Source of the DNA: JAMXLO01 sp035569235
GTDB lineage: Bacteria > Pseudomonadota > Alphaproteobacteria > Acetobacterales > Acetobacteraceae
Direction of reading: 5' to 3'
Length of the DNA: 6,311 bases
Assembly: GCA_035569235.1 (NCBI GenBank)
Contig: DATMND010000243.1
Span: 1 to 6,311, forward strand
Shown here: piece after piece, positions 5,579 through 6,311 of the stretch
Numbering within the stretch: position 1 is the first letter of the stretch
Layout: the number at the start of each line of letters is the position of its first letter
The notes under the pieces: model-generated
What the model was told of the DNA's origin: nothing
What the model saw: only the letters and a program-made list of their open reading frames with translations
The model's database searches: none
Made by a program: the position numbers and the translations under genes

Positions 5579-6311
5579 AGTTCAATTGGCGGATCAGTCC
5601 GGACCAGCGGTCCAGTATCGGCAGGATCTTATCCGCGCCTTCCGCCGGCAATGTCACATTGCACCGGACGGCACCGAGGTCGCGGAACTTCTGCAACTGT
5701 GCAACGTCTTCCGGTGCGCCGCCGATTGTCACCGGTAATGACTTCGGGTCGCGTCCGGCTTCCTCCGCCATCTGTCGGAAGTGCGGCATGTATTCGTCGG
5801 GATTGCCGCTGGTCGCGTTCGGATACCAGCCATCGCCGTAGCGGACCGCGCGCCGTGCCGCCCATGGGAAGGCGCCGCCAAGCAGGATCGGCGGGTATGG
5901 CTTCTGCACCGGCTTGGGCCACGTCATCATCGACGGCACCTTGACGATCCCGCCGTTGTATTCGGCGGTGGACCTGGTCCAGATCTCCTTCATCGCCTCC
6001 ATCTGCTCGCGCATCTTCTGCATGCGGGTGGTGAAGACGGTGCCGTGGCTTTCGATCTCCTCGGCATTCCAACCACCGCCGATGCCGAACAGGAAACGCC
6101 CGCCGCTCACCTGATCGATCGAAGCGACGAGCTTTGCCGTCTGGATCGTATCGCGTTGGATGACCAGGCAGATGCCGGTGGCGACCTTCAAACGTTTGGT
6201 AGCGGCCGCGGCGGCGGTCAGGGTGACGAACGGGTCCATGACATCGTAGTAGCGCTTTGCCAGCTCACCGCCGCCGGGCGGAGGGGTGCGCCGCGGAACC
6301 GGAATATGTGA
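5577..6311 (-). CDS. LLM-class (luciferase-like) oxidoreductase, N-terminus outside window
   Basis: The frame is open from the right edge to the TGA at 5577-5579, giving 244 residues; the family is usually about 280-300, so some 40-55 N-terminal residues are missing. The visible part starts SHIPVPRRTPPPGGGE and continues through barrel strands typical of luciferase-like monooxygenases: KRLKVATGICLVIQRD, the signature SIDQVSGGRFLFGIGGGWN (about residues 64-82 here), and PYPPILLGGAFPWAARRAVRYGDGW. The closest recalled group is the LLM-class F420-dependent oxidoreductases (Rv2161c-like). Whether F420 or FMN is used cannot be decided from the sequence. It acts in the cytosol, with no membrane segment. 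An ATG at 6239 is internal, not the start, because the matching sequence clearly extends upstream. It is the first visible gene of a pair with the exported propeller protein. Confidence 0.93.
   Translation of the reverse strand, partial: SHIPVPRRTPPPGGGELAKRYYDVMDPFVTLTAAAAATKRLKVATGICLVIQRDTIQTAKLVASIDQVSGGRFLFGIGGGWNAEEIESHGTVFTTRMQKMREQMEAMKEIWTRSTAEYNGGIVKVPSMMTWPKPVQKPYPPILLGGAFPWAARRAVRYGDGWYPNATSGNPDEYMPHFRQMAEEAGRDPKSLPVTIGGAPEDVAQLQKFRDLGAVRCNVTLPAEGADKILPILDRWSGLIRQLN

Noticed and set aside
1..6311. CRISPR array, tRNA/rRNA, transposon, toxin-antitoxin or phage defence genes
   Set aside because: No repeated spacers, cloverleaf, transposase or small paired genes were seen; nearly all sequence is explained by ordinary metabolic genes.

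Overview
The window is GC-rich, densely coded bacterial DNA. Protein style (Tat-type and Sec-type signal peptides, a sulfite-oxidase-fold molybdoenzyme with its own b-type cytochrome, an F420/LLM-type luciferase-like enzyme, many oxidoreductases) suggests an alphaproteobacterium, perhaps a sphingomonad. That placement is an inference from recalled protein families, not from a marker gene. No tRNA, rRNA, CRISPR array, transposase or phage gene was found.

Layout. The left edge holds the 3' end of a plus-strand aldo/keto reductase gene (1-296). It converges on six consecutive minus-strand genes that fill the rest of the window. In their order of transcription (right to left) these are: a luciferase-like monooxygenase cut by the right edge (5577-6311); an exported SMP-30/NHL-type beta-propeller protein (4576-5535); a zinc-dependent alcohol dehydrogenase (3418-4434); an exported two-repeat DUF5666-like protein (2689-3294); a four-helix cytochrome b (2013-2648); a Tat-exported, probably lipid-anchored molybdopterin oxidoreductase (1264-2016); and a cytosolic SDR dehydrogenase (374-1243).

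The best candidate for a functional unit is the four-gene run 3294 to 374. The cytochrome b and molybdoenzyme genes overlap by 4 bp (ATGA). The SDR starts 20 bp after the molybdoenzyme stop behind a perfect AAGGAGGT. The DUF5666-like gene lies 40 bp upstream of the cytochrome. I infer a membrane redox module: a diheme cytochrome b exchanging electrons with a periplasm-facing Mo enzyme, accompanied by a small periplasmic beta-rich protein and a cytosolic dehydrogenase. It resembles MsrPQ in logic, but the cytochrome is of the Ni-hydrogenase-cytochrome-b type, not the MsrQ type. The substrate is unknown.

The gaps between genes carry structure of possible regulatory value: a 22-bp near-perfect palindrome between the luciferase-like and propeller genes, a PHO-box-like direct repeat upstream of the alcohol dehydrogenase, a 6-bp-stem hairpin between the DUF5666-like and cytochrome genes, and a cluster of short inverted repeats upstream of the redox operon. 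The abundance of oxidoreductases (AKR, SDR, MDR, LLM, Mo enzyme) suggests an accessory catabolic or redox region.
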